64,000 nt of DNA from the NCBI GenBank assembly GCA_907163375.1, contig CAJQUW010016881.1, positions 62,001 to 126,000 on the forward strand, written 5' to 3'. The translations under genes were made by a program, and so were the position numbers. The notes beneath the pieces were generated by a model that saw only the letters and a program-made list of their open reading frames with translations, did no database searches and had not been told where the DNA came from. This document shows positions 33,058 to 46,690 of the stretch, in pieces. Positions within the stretch are counted from its first letter, which is position 1, and every line of letters begins with the position of its first letter. Origin of the DNA: Prostheceraeus crozeri (Eukaryota > Platyhelminthes > Polycladida > Euryleptidae).

Positions 33058-34067
33058 ATGAACAATAACGGGATCGCATTCACAAAAGGCAAAGTGTCAG
33101 CCTTGCTAGAACTAGGGTTTTCTTTGCGAGCTACAAGCAAGCGACTAAATGTCCCTTACATAAATGTGCATCGATGGCATAATGATGATTTTCGACTCTG
33201 TCGTAAAGAGGGCTCTGGCCGTCCAGGCAAAACATCCAAACGTAGAGACCGCCTAATTTTGAGATTTGTTAAAGTTGATCCAAGTCTCTCGTTAACTGAG
33301 ATGGCTGCACTAGACTCGTCTATTTCTAAGTCCACTATTCGTAGAAGACTTATTGAGTCGAACTTCAAGAGCTATAAGAGGCCCTCTCAGGTCGAATTAT
33401 CAGATCAGCATACAAAAAGACGTCTCAGATGGGCAATGAGTCATTGTCACTGGCGAAATCAATGGGATCGGGTTGTCTGGTCTGATGAGGCATCAGTCCG
33501 TCTGAAGGATAGTGATGGTCGATTGAGATTATGGATAAAATCTGATCAGGAAATTCCGAGACATTTACATCGTCCCCGGGTACAAGGTGGTGCGACTCTA
33601 CTGATTTGGGCTGGCATTTGGACCAATGGCCGCTCTGAACTTCACATACAGCAAGGAACCATGAATTCTGACGCTATGTGAATGTTTTACGAATGAACAT
33701 TGGCCAAATGACAGATCATCTTGGTGATCCATCGACTTGGTTATTTATGGATGATAATGCTACGTGTCACAGGAGTAGTAGAGTCAACTTATGCAAGTCT
33801 CAATTAGGGCTTAGGACATTATCTTGGCCAGCTCGTTCTCCTGATCTGAATCCCATAGAAAATGCATGGAGTATTCTAAAACGTAACGTTCGTCGTTCAC
33901 TGCTACCTACAGATGGCGTATCACAACTTACGTCACTGTTAAAAAGAGAGTGGAGAAAGTTAGATCAGTCAAAAATCAACGATATCAACGATATCATCGA
34001 ATCAATGCCTAGACGAATAATTATTGGTAATGTCATCGACAATAAGGGTAGGGCCACAAAATATTAG
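33058..34067 (+). pseudogene. Tc1-like transposase, DD34E, one frameshift
   Basis: Codes for about 336 residues in two frames. The first 207 residues hold the helix-turn-helix region (LGFSLRATSKRLNVPYINVHRW, GRPGKTSKR) and the first catalytic Asp (VVWSDEASVRL). The second part holds FMDDNATCHRS and PDLNPIENAW, with 34 residues between the second Asp and Glu, as in Tc1. The frames separate near 33672, where loss of one base turns an expected NSD-R-YVNVL into NSDAM followed by a stop. Otherwise it is well preserved, so the element is young. It would have catalysed cut-and-paste transposition into TA. Confidence 0.9.
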
Positions 34068-34175
34068 CTTCTTAAGAACCGTTACTGTATCCTAGCTTCT
34101 CAGATTATATAAGGACATTTTAATATATTAGGGACATGAAATAACATGAAAAATGCTTTCTGTATCATACTTATG

Positions 34176-34224
34176 TTTTATTTAGTCAAATTTTAGGATG
34201 ATCCATTTTTTATGAAACGGACTG
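34176..34224 (+). repeat. right terminal inverted repeat of the Tc1-like element
   Basis: Read inward from 34224 the sequence is CAGTCCGTTTCATAAAAAAT, a classic Tc1 terminus, followed outside by TA (34225-34226). No matching left terminus was found upstream of 33058, so the left end is decayed or lost. Confidence 0.7.
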
Positions 34225-34568
34225 TATTTCATATGTACATCTAAGCTCATACAACCATCATTCTATGAGAAGAAGAATCCATCATTATCACCAGCAATAT
34301 CACCTGTTCAAGCAAAACAACTTGTTTTATTTAGATATGTTTTAATGAGCCAATTCACATATATCAGTTTTATACATAAAGTCAAGAAGAATACGTGTGT
34401 AAAGTCAATTACAAGTAGCACCTCTTAAAAAACTTAGCATTATAAAAGCCTATTCATAACCTCATATATATTCTACGATTTACAAGCGCGTTGAATCATT
34501 TCAAAGGTTCATAAATGAATAATACGAGCCCGTGAATGCTTCGGTCATTGTATAGTCTTTGAGCCGAA
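34225..34568 (-). other. 3' UTR of the intermediate-filament gene
   Basis: Sequence between the stop codon (34569) and the Tc1 terminus. A minus-strand AATAAA (34326-34331) would give a 3' UTR of about 240-270 nt. Confidence 0.5.
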
Positions 34569-34610
34569 TCAAGACGAATACGTTGTCTTTGCAGTATGTG
34601 TTGCTCTTTC
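34569..34610 (-). CDS. IF last exon: C-terminal 13 residues and stop
   Basis: 42 nt after ATTTCAG coding [13 protein letters not shown] then TGA. It joins NEKGE to give the GEERAxHT end common to protostome IF lamin-tail proteins. Only 345 bp separate it from the Tc1 terminus. Confidence 0.9.
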   Translation of the reverse strand, partial: ERATHTAKTTYSS

Positions 34611-37600
34611 CTGAAATGAAGAAAGACAAGGACTGAAATTTCACTATTTCAACCAAACATAATTCTTTTCAAAAATTATCGTGGTCATTTTTCCTTTGAA
34701 TAATTAAATTAAAAAACCGTGACGGTGTGATTTGCAAAAATGATAAGTTGAGAAAAAACGTCTGAGGTTTCGCAGCGGACTTACTGGCACAATGACAAGT
34801 CGCAATTTAAGCATCAATAATTAAGCCACACCAATTCTCAGTTAGCGTATATTAGTCCGGCAGCCAGAACGAGTTTCTGCAGGGAACGAGGCGGAAAGTG
34901 AGACTTTCACAGAATGATGTACACCCTATGCCTACTACGAATCGGCACGTCTGCCGAGTTCTAGTGAGTTCCTCTTCTTGTCAGACAGGATCAAAGAAAA
35001 ACACATGTAAATCCAATGGGACGCAGATTGCAGTTTTTGGCTAAAATGAAATTTTGTATGTTTTCTTTGATTAAACGAAAAGTACTAAGCCTAGAGTCAC
35101 ACTGTTTGGCATGGAATGTCTTCAGGTCATATCCTTTCATTCTCATGCAGCCGTGTCTATAAAGCTAAACACATTTAGATTTGGCGAGCTTCTTAATGTC
35201 GCAAACACAGACATTTTGAGCAACTTTATCCACATTTAGCCACATTCTCACATTCATTCCCGATTAGATGCATGATAATATCACATGCACATCATAGGAA
35301 ATGACCTGAAGACATTCCATGCCAAAAATTATGACTCTTGGCTGACTTTTGGTTTAATTAGAGAAAACATACAAAATTTCATTTTAGCCAAAAACTGCAA
35401 TCTGCGTCCCATTGGATTTGCATGTGTTTTTCTTTGATCTTGTCTGACAAGAGGAACTCACTAGAACTCGGCAGACGTGCGGATTCGTAGTAGGCAGAAG
35501 ATGTACATCATTTTATGAAAGTCTCACTTTCGGCCTCGTGCCCTGCATAAACTCGTTCTGGCTGCCGGACTACATCAACATGTGATTCATAGCATTGCTG
35601 TCCGCTCTTTTCTTGCATTGTTGCCCTCAAAAATTCATGTTGATGCTATATTGCCACTTAAACTAGAAAAAAAGAGAACAAAATTAATACTCTCTGGGAA
35701 TGACGTAGACCCTATACTCAGCGGCTACTACAACCTGCGCTTCTAACGAGTCCTACGTAGTTAGAAAAATAGTGTAAATCCGATGGTAAGCAGATTGAAG
35801 TTTAGGTAAAAATAAGATTTTCAATGTTTTCTCTAAATAAGGGCCATAATTATGACATGTCTTCAGGTCATTTTTTATCATGTGTGTGTGCATCTTATTA
35901 CCGCGTTTGTGATCGGTGATATATGTGACAATGTGGTCAAGTGTGGCTGAAATTGGTCAAAATGCTATGTTTGACGACATTAGGAGGCTTACTATTTCTG
36001 AATGCATTTAGCTTCACAGACAGTGCCACATGATCATGATAAGAAATAACTTGAAGACATTCCATGTCAATATTTATGCCTGTGGACTTTGACCCTTTCA
36101 CTTAATTAGAGAAAACATAATAATTGAAAAATACAGAACTTCAATTTGTATCCCATTGAATCTTCACGGGCTTTCTTTGATTCTGCGAATTGAATACGGA
36201 AGAACTGGACAGACCCCTGTGTGCACATCATCATTCTGGGAGTCTCATTTTCGGTCTCGTTCCCTGCAGAAGCTCGTTCTGCCGGACTAGAGTGAACAAT
36301 GCATGAAACAACACTATTTGTCGAAGGAATGATCATAGAACGATCATAGAAACACGATCATAAAAATCAATGCGACAAACTTACTTCTCCCTTCTCATTC
36401 GTCAGGAGTGTGATCACTTGATGACTGCCCACTCCCCAGCTCGATTCATGACTTTCCAAGTCAGAAGATCCTTTCGGTTTCAAACCTTTTGCCCAAATAC
36501 AGAGTTGTTTCCGTTGTCCCTCTGTCTCAAGAACTGTGTTGGATGGAAATTTGAATGAAAAGTGTTGACGACCATTGTCAATATCTCGTTTCAATGTCCA
36601 TCCGCTGATGTCTTGCTGAAGACAGAAAGTAATCGTCAATGATATGTCTGGAAATTCTTCAAATGAGTGGAATCAGGTATGATAACTGATTGATTGACGA
36701 AGCATTAACCATTCACAGGCAGATTTGTCAATATACTGCGTTTAAGCTCAACAAACAAGAATCCGAAACAAAGATTCTATTGCACTTGTCAATGCTTATT
36801 AAATTTCAAAGCTTTTTAAATTATTTTTTTAGTTTCGAAATCATGCCAAATATCTGCAACGAAGTGTTCGTTAATTAAACTTCCTTGCAAGACACCGAAA
36901 ACTGAGCAGTTAACACAGTTCACGGTCACATGCAACAAGTAGTACGTGTAGCAAGTTGTGGAAATATGAAAATGAAAGGATGACGGATTGACATTTCGTA
37001 GCAGTTAACTGACCGAATAAGATCAATTCGCAAGAATCCGATATTTTATAAATGAATCAAAATGATCATGAGTTAGACTAAGCTGGGCATAGGATGACAA
37101 CAAAAGTACTACAGAATGGAATAAGCCGTTGAATAAAGCAATGAAGAAACCACACTCGAGCATTCTCAAATCATCAAAAATTGCTTACTTTCTGGGATTG
37201 ATACAATGAAAATGAAAAGAAACTTAATTGAGAATTGTGGGAATTTTAAAGCACATTCAGTAAGAAAAATGATTGTATAATGAAGAGCTGAACAAATTCA
37301 ACTAAATACTTTACATGCAAAGGAGATCTCTAATCATGGATGAATCTCTGTTGCATTTATTCCCGGCCGTTTTTATTATTGAATTGCTCAGTATTGTGAT
37401 AGAGATTCACAACTAGAGTTTTAGGATTTTTTAAATCTAAAGAAGTCGCACGACATTTGGAGGAGTTGATGAATCACAATCAATCCTGATTATAATCATC
37501 CATCCATGAAATCAGATTTCTCTGCGAAGAGCTTGCTATTTACAGGACTATTTTCATAACTAAATACAATGAGCTTGATACGAGCATAAAATAGCCTATA

Positions 37601-40600
37601 AGGTCGCCAATTTCAAATCATCAGGAATGCGTCAGGAATACTGCTTCCAGATGTAGAAAATAAAACCTTTTTTATCGACGCCAACAGCATATACTGCACT
37701 AATGCAAGACATAAGCAAAACTTTCGGTTTGAATTCCACTTTTCAAGCAAATTCTATTCAATAATTGAAAAGTGTTTGAAATTATCGATTATAACTCGAT
37801 ACAACACTCATATTTGACAAAATATACACCATCAGGAAGTCATTGCTCTCAACTTACTGGGCATTAAATATCCTTCAATATCATGCTTGAATTTTGAATT
37901 TGACATCATTCCTGCTGAAAGATCTCCATCTTGTCAGGGCATTTGTCACATTGAGGAGCTAGCACTAGGATAGCCACTTTATTAGCACTATAACCTAGAG
38001 CTACCTTTTTGCCACTTTTATTTATGCGACCCCAGAACGCAGAAGTGACGGTTTCTGACTTACCTTCTTCGATCCAGTATTTTCGACCACAATGTATGAT
38101 CCGTCACTAGCACATTCTTTGATTGTCACATTGCCTTTTGCAGTTCTTTGAAATGAAGTTCGCGCGGACATTTCTCCGGAAGAGACTGAAATTGACGTGA
38201 TTGTACAACTGTTGAATGAGAATCAGAATTTCAAAGCCTTTGCATACCTTCTGTTCGCATTGTAGTGGTAGTATGGCCAACTACTGTACGCAATTCGCAA
38301 CATGATGAAAAGCAAAAGCAATGATTTGAAGCATTTGAAAGCGACAATGAATTTATTCGTCATGATTCCACTTGCAAGCAAATCAAATGTGATGAAGGGG
38401 CTGTTTCACAAACGATAAGATGTATGTGAGCTTCAATTCCCTATCAATTCTAAGACACTGCTGCTCCTTCAACGATGATGACTTCAACAGTTAGATACTA
38501 CAAGACATCTTATCAGTAGAAGATTTGTCAACTCTCAGCCGTGTCCCCTAGAGACATGCTTTGTCTGTTGTGCCTCATTGGTTGTGGCCAGGTTCGAACC
38601 AGTGATGTTGAAGCTACAGGACGTGCATGCTTTCTAACCACAAGGCCACCGAACCATCTGCTGAGCGCGTGAATTTGTCAGCGAGACAATCCTTACAATT
38701 ACAATGAATTGCCCTGCGATAAAGCAGTGTGCATCTCGACAGGCAATCAGATGGTGGTCCGACAGCCTGATGGTTGGAGGGCACGCTTGCAAGGTTGGCT
38801 CGAATGTGCCCACGACCGATGAGGCTCAGCAGGCTGGAACATGTCTCGTGGTGGCTGCATCTGCACGGATCTGATGAATTCATCAATTGCCACATTGCTT
38901 GTGTATACTATTGAGTACTATTTTCCCTTAACTTGCAATCTACCGGCATTTGCTTCACGATCGATCCAGCTGCACACAAGGTGTGCATTGATTTCCATTC
39001 AATTTTGAACGAGCACGTGAGTAGACTGAGAAAACGCGATATGAATCACTACTGCTTTAGAGATAGGGCAGTTGTGGCTTTGTAATTGTGATAAGTGGGA
39101 AAATAAGCGATTTCATGTAAAAATTGCCCCCCTTAACTCAACATGCATCTTCTCAGGTCAAGCATGAGCCGACGCGTTAAAGAAAGAGACTTGTCCCCCT
39201 CTAAAATCGATCAACCGCCTTTCGTCAATTCTATTTGTCAAAGCATACTTGTGACCTTGCAGCAAGTCTTAGGACAAAGAAATCATAATTCATCTAAAAA
39301 AATAGCACCAATTTCATACATGACTATTTATTCAATTTTATTAAGCGCTATACCACATAAAACTTCATATTGTAGAGTAATTTGCCTATTCAATTTGTAG
39401 AGTAATTTCTAAGTTTGATTTCAAGGTGAAAGCAGAAAATTTCTTTCATCAGTTTTCCTATGATGCTTGTTCTTCATGATGATGTGAACGCACGAAAAGA
39501 TGCAGCGTGAGTAGACGTAAACGCTATCTAAGACATTCTTTAAACAGAGCCACGACTCTCACACATCATAAATTTGTCTATGTGAAACAGCCCCCTGAAA
39601 AGTGAAAATCAAGACCGATGACTTGCGAGGGATAGCCTTGTGGATCGAAGTTATAGCAGTAATGGTTGGCAGCCTGACAAGGCTCTTTGGGTTCAACTCT
39701 GACAGGGATTTTAAAGCTTCTATAGTGCGGAAGCTTATTGATTTTTTAAGGAAAAATTCAGATTTGCAACCTACTGCCTATATCTGGATAGCATTATCAA
39801 GTTGATCACTTTAACAACAAATGATAAAATACTGCATTTTTCGCAGACGGTCAACAATAGCACAAAGACACAAAAAACAGCATAAAAGTACACTTAAGTA
39901 ATTTTCAAATCGATGAAAATAGTAAGAAATAATATAATTGATACTTATGCATCAATTTGACATTTCTCAAGTTAACAGTGCAAAATAGCATTTTTTAACT
40001 GAACAATTTCCAAAGTTGTCGGAAACGATGTTGCTGTGAATTTAATTAAGTATAGCCGATAATGTCTGGCACACAGAAAATGCGACCCTCGTGCTTAGCC
40101 GCCTACAATACATGTCACGTTCAGTAAAAGTAAGAAAATGTTTGCTCACGCTTTACGTAAGTTAGAACTACAATAGCTGTTTGTTGATAGCAATTTCAAC
40201 CGCTCGGTCAAACACCGATCCAGGTAAATGTTGCTAGATCCTCAGAAGAATTAAAACATGTTGTGCCTAAAATAAATTCTGTGACATTCATTTTGTGATC
40301 AGGATAGTCTGCTTGTTTATCTGCAACAATAACATCGGTTGTCATGACGTTTTCATTATCTTTAACAGGTAATTAGTCAAGCTGCCGCTTCCGAGGAATG
40401 TCGAATTTCTGCCTGCTGTTGGAGAATAAAAGTGCAATCATAATCATAAAAATGACAAATCGACAAATTTTGCGATGTTTTACTACGCAACTTACAAGAC
40501 GACTGAAATCACAAATTAAGAATTGTTCTTTTTCTGATTTTGGGTGACAATCTACATAATAGAAATAATAAGAACCTCGTGCGCGAATTTAGGAAGAAAA

Positions 40601-43600
40601 TGTCAGTAGCTCACACATTATGAGCCTGAATTCATCACTGGCAAACCTTCTATGTACACTTCTCGATTACGTCAAAGAATTCAGCATCATGATTGGATGG
40701 TGACAGAAATCGATTACGGATAGGCTGTCATGAAGCTAGCGCCCACTACAACCAAGACTGACTTAGCAGGAATTCTGCGCGCAAAAAGGCCATCGATACT
40801 GTCAGAGATTTGATTGCACTAACAATATAACATACCTGATCTTCAGGTCAATTGGAACTGCGATATGTCTTCTTCAATATAGTCACATGCATAAAATTCG
40901 GATAATAAGAGCATGCAGACATTCTATGTGGTATTCGCATGCATGGAAAAGATGCGTCTCATTAACTAGCTACTGAATACACACCACCGCCTCGACTTTG
41001 CATTCTAAATTCAGATGATTCAGACGAGGAACCTAAAAATAATCAAGCCGCAGTAACAGACGTGAAATTTTGATAATTCAATTTCAGTACACACCACCGC
41101 CTCGACTTTGCATTCTAAATTCAGATGATTCAGACGAGGAACCTACAAATAATCAAGCTACAGTAACAGACGTGAAATTTTGATTATTCAATTTCAGTAC
41201 ACACCACCGCCTCGACTTTGCATTCTAAATTCAGATGACTCTGAAGCAGAACCTACAAATAATCAAGTTATACTGAAAAATTGAAATAAAAGCATAAACT
41301 CAATACACACCACCACCGCCTCGACTTTGCATTCTAAATTCAGATGACTCTGAAGCAGAACCTACAAATGATCAAACTACACTAACAGACATGAATTTTT
41401 GGAAAATCAATTTCGGTACACACCACCACCACTTCTTCCTTGCATTCTGAATTCAGATGACTCTGATGCAGAACCTACAAGTAATCAAATTGCGCTAAAA
41501 AGTTGAAATTAGAGGATTAAACTCAATACACACCACCTCCACTGCCACCAGAGCGACCTTGCATTCTAAATTCAGCTGAACCTGAGCCAGAACCTACAAA
41601 CAATCAAGCTACGATGTCAAACCATATTCAATACACACCAGTTCGAATTTCTCGCTGCCCCCTTAATTCAGATTCTGAAGAACATACAAGCAATTGTAGG
41701 CGCTACATATGATTTCTAAAAGCATCACCTAAAAGTATGACTTGTTCTTCAGCAAAAGAAATACTACATTGTATGACTTTTTGGAGCATTAGGTTATCTG
41801 TTGTCTTCAAGTATTGTCTACACCCACACAATACAAACCATCCTGAAGGAATTGAAGATTCCGTTATATGATGACGCCATGTTAGTAGGCTAATGCTACG
41901 AGTAACTTTTTTAAACGATAATTTTTTTATTCAATTAGTGATTGATTGAATTTATGCATAATTTATGCCTTGCAGACTCCACCATGAACTGATTATTTAG
42001 TTGATGACTATTATTAATTATTCAGTTAGTTTATATTATTGTTAATGAAATATTAATTAGTTGATTACTGATTAACTATGACTATTAATTGGTATATCTC
42101 GGTGACACAATTCCGACTGGAATGGCTTGGAATCGCCTCAAAATGGCAATATTCGCGAAATTATTTAAACATATATATTTTTTGACATTCGACAATAAGC
42201 AGATACTTGAAGTCATTATTGAACGACTATACAGAAGACATCTGTCTATTTTTTCTTCCCAGACTTGCTCAATGAGCGACCAACACTAGGTGAAGATTGT
42301 CCGGTGCCACTACTGCTGATGCTGGTGGTACTGCCTGTAGAATTCAATTGATCGCGGACTTTGACTGGAGGTTCCTCCTTCTGTGGTGCAGTATTCGGTT
42401 GATCTGGTGAACTATTGGTCACTGCGACGTCTGGATGCGACGTGACGACGGAATCAGGACCATCAGATGCTTTATTGGAGGGTCCGTCCACTGAGTCTAC
42501 ATTTCCGTCTGAAAATGAATGAGAAATATTGTTGAAGCATTTATTTACTGAAACGATAAACTTGAAGCTTCAGAATGACAACGGATTTTTCTAAAGCAGT
42601 GTTTGTGAAGAAGAAGTAAAAAAATCACGTCATAGCATCTACAAAGCCGGAACAGCTGCATAGTACATGTATTTCATGAAAGGGACTGCCACCGCTCACT
42701 TAAGAGAAATATTGCTAAGAGAGCCGTTCAACTTCAATTATCATGCTAAGAACTTCATTATCTTCTTCTACTGGCATCTTCCCCTCTTTCAGATGGTGAA
42801 CGGCGTGGATTCTGCTTTATGGCATTTTCTGCTTCAGTCCAACTTCTTTCATGTTCTTGTGGTTGCAATCACACAATCGTCTCCTGAGTCTTCCTTCCAT
42901 TCGCCTTCCCATCTTCTCATCTTTGCACATGTCTGAAGCATCGCAGTCGACTTTCATGTAGCTTATCATGTAATTGCTGTAGTCAAAGCATCTTTCTAAT
43001 CTCCTCGTTTCTTACTTTACATCTTCTCGCCATTTCTATGAGGCATTGGACATCATCTCTGCCATTTACAGTCTCCTCCCTTGGCTCCTTGAGAGTGCTG
43101 TTGCCTCCAGTCGCCTCCCTTGGCTCCTCGTGAGTGCTGTTGCCTCCAGTCTCCTCCCTTGGCTCCTCGTGAGTGCTGTTGCCTCCAGTCTCCTCCCTTG
43201 GCTCCTCGTGAGTGCTGTTGCCTTCAGTCTCCTCCCTTGGCTCCTCGTGAGTGCTGTTGCCTTCAGTCTCCTCCCTTGGCTCCTCGTGAGTGCTGTTGCC
43301 TCCAGTCTCCTCCCTTGGCTCCTCGTGAGTGCTGTTGCCTTCAGTCTCCTCCCTTGGCTCCTCGTGAGTGCTGTTGCCTCCAGTCTCCCCTCTTGGCTCC
43401 TCGTGAGTGCTGTTGCCTCCAGTCTCCTCCCTTGGCTCCTCGTGAGTGCTGTTGCCTCCAGTCTCCTCCCTTGGCTCCTCGTGAGTGCTGTTGCCTTCAG
43501 TCTCCTCCCTTGGCTCCTCGTGAGTGCTGTTGCCTCCAGTCTCCCCTCTTGGCTCCTCGTGAGTGCTGTTGCCTCCAGTCTCCTCCCTTGGCTCCTCGTG

Positions 43601-46600
43601 AGTGCTGTTGCCTCCAGTCTCCTCCCTTGGCTCCTCGTGAGTGCTGTTGCCTTCAGTCTCCTCCCTTGGCTCCTCGTGAGTGCTGTTGCCTCCAGTCTCC
43701 TCCCTTGGCTCCTCGTGAGTGCTGTTGCCTTCAGTCTCCTCCCTTGGCTCCTCGTGAGTGCTGTTGCCTCCAGTCTCCTCCCTTGGCTCCTCGTGAGTGC
43801 TGTTGCCTTCAGTCTCCTCCCTTGGCTCCTCGTGAGTGCTGTTGCCTCCAGTCTCCTCCCTTGGCTCCTCGTGAGTGCTGTTGCCTCCAGCTGTACGTCA
43901 GTGCCGTTCTTACGACAGTCTCGTGGAATATCCTTTCCATGCTGAACGTTCTTGTCGCACAGCACACCCGCAACTTTTCTCCAACAACGGGTACATGTAT
44001 TCTCTCTGCTGCTTCCTTTTCTGATGCTCCACCTTCCTACACTGTGGATTTCAGATATGCAAACTCCTTCGTAATCTCAGGTACGTGAACACAAGGACAC
44101 GTGCATCCTCTCCGAGATGGATCCAGCCCTCCCTCTATGCTCCACTTTCTGTGTTCTATTAACCTAATCTACGTGACAGAATTCAGTATGTACAAGTTCA
44201 TTTAGTTGTGAGGCCATTTAAACAGATACAGAACAAAAGCTGAGCACAAATGCTCTACACGCCTCGTGTATGAGCACAGAAATGAAGGTGAAATGTAAGA
44301 GTGAATTCCTCTTAAATTCATCATAGGCCTACATTACGGCAGTTGTCTATCTTTGCAACTCTGACATAATGTCGGTCGAAGAATATTTTGCTTTTTAATT
44401 TCAATCACAAACCAATTATCAGTAAACCTGTCAATCGAAGCTAAACTTTTGACTAAGTTTTGACCAACTTCTCACTATTTCTGGCTGTAATGTGGGTTTG
44501 ACAGTAGTCTTGCATCATGCAACGAAGCATGGATGGTGATTGGTAAACTAGAGCTACATTCTTCATTTCTAAGAGAAAATGTAAAATATTATCTATTGAT
44601 CATTGCTTACAAATTTAGACAATTCACTTCCTCAAAATCACAAAATACGGGTAATAATAAATATGCGAATATAAATTTTTGGTAAAGCTCACACGAAAAT
44701 TATAAGAATATAATCAAAACTCACCTCTCCTCATTCATTTGATTGTTGATTTGAAATTTCCGTCCACACGAGGTATCATTGGATAGCAGTAGCGGCACGG
44801 GACAGCGCACAAGCGTTAGGTCTATTTATTCCTTCTCTTCGTCTTAAATTTTCTATGCAAATATTTCGAAGAAGTCAATCTCCCTGTTTTCAACACAGAA
44901 ATTCTTGACGAGATAATGTCAGCATTGGAGCTAATCAAGAATCGATCATTTGAGAAGATTCTGACAAATCTTATATTTAATGTATACAAATCTATGACAA
45001 ATTTTACGAGATACCATGGGTTTCAGTTCTGTAAATTGCGAACTGGTATGCTGAAGAATTCACTGAGCGTAGTAATCCATACGAGTATCAGTTGACTGGC
45101 AGTACTGCGTTCTACTGGAAATTTATTGCTAACCGCGAACTAAGTTTGAGTGATCACATGCTATGCAATCCTATGCACCTGAGCAAAATTCTATCTGAAT
45201 AATTCCTCATTTGTAAGCGATGATTGACTGGGGTGCTGAACCACAGCGAAGTCAATTAATGCATGTAATCAAAATCATGGAGATAGAATTCAGCTTAAGT
45301 TCGTCGCATTTCTAAAGAGTCGATTTGAACATACAGTTGTGCCATAATTACAAAATTAAAGTAGCAGTTATTAGCTCTTAGTCGGTCTTTTATCTCACAT
45401 TTCCTGCTAACTTATTATTTGAAGTTAATTTTCTCCTACTTATTTTTTTGTAAAAGTAGAATCTTAGATTATCCAGGTAACCGAAAATGTTCGTCGGATA
45501 ATTGTAATAATAAAATAGCCACTATGTGAGAAAATCTCTATTTGCTGGACAACGTTTCTTGTGGCCTGAGGAAGGGAGCAGGTGACTCCCGAAACGTTGT
45601 CCAGCAAATAGAGATTTTCTCACATAGTGGCTATTTTATTATTAGAATCTTAGATTCTATATTAATATATCTTGCAACGAAAAATAATATGTTCTTTTAT
45701 GGATTTCAACCATTCACTTCCGGCTGATTTGACCATCGCTCTACGAGTCGATGTTTGGATGACGCAAATGAAATTCCTTGAGTCTTCAAATAATAGATCA
45801 TTGTTTTTTATGTTGGCAACTCTGTATTGGTGCAATGAGAAACGTGAGGGTGACCAAAATACCTCTTCATTGCATATTTCAAGACATGTTCCATCATGTT
45901 TATGAAGGCATGCCATTAATAAGCAGTAAATATCGTCTTCCACTGAGTCCTACATCGGATCCCTCTTGTCAAATCAATCATGATGGGTTTCAATAGCATT
46001 AAGCGTGATAATACATCGCAAGCGAAAGCGCTTATAAAACGCAGTTGAAGCAATTTGACAATACAAGCAAATCGCAGCGCGCATTACAATCACCTTTTGT
46101 CAAACCATCACACAAATCTCACAGAATGCATGAAAATCTTAATTTCTGCATTTAGTGGAATGCAGTAAAGCTTGATGCAGGCCTAGATACCAATGTATGA
46201 AGCTCTTACTCAAATAGGAAGCATGAAAGTCATTCCTTTATCTCATGTGATCCAGCGAAGTCGTTCAACCTTGTGACTCGTGGCCGTGACCTTAAGATCT
46301 TCAAAAACCCTGTAAGGGTTCAAGCCCGGGAATATTCTTTCCCAGCGTGTCATTGACGACTGGAATTCCCTGCCCCCATTGTGAAATTTACTTCCCTACC
46401 GAACTTCAAGAAGACCTTGTAAATAGCTTTGTAGACCTTTGTTGCTCGCTGATCAGAAATCCCCCTCAACCTCCCACTCAATGCCACAACCATTGACATA
46501 AACACTCTTCTCTACAGCTTATCATATTTTGTGTATACTGCATGTACTTGGTAATACTCCTCTCCAAACACTGCTGAACCATACTCAATCAGTCACACTA

Positions 46601-46652
46601 CATAATTAGATTGCAATTATAAACAATAGATGCGCCTCAACGACAGCAGAAC

Positions 46653-46690
<38 letters not shown>

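Larger units (their letters stand above)
40985..41674 (-). repeat. tandem array of seven exon-intron units, period 105-113 bp
   Basis: Each unit holds an acceptor, a 36-60 nt phase-1 exon and a G|GTGTGTA donor, separated by introns of 45-62 bp. The exon ends are conserved even where length and sequence vary. Confidence 0.85.

Noticed and set aside
43046-44088. Three overlapping frames of about 300 residues on both strands
   Set aside because: All come from the 39-bp minisatellite, whose unit length is divisible by three and lacks stops. No splice or start context supports a protein.
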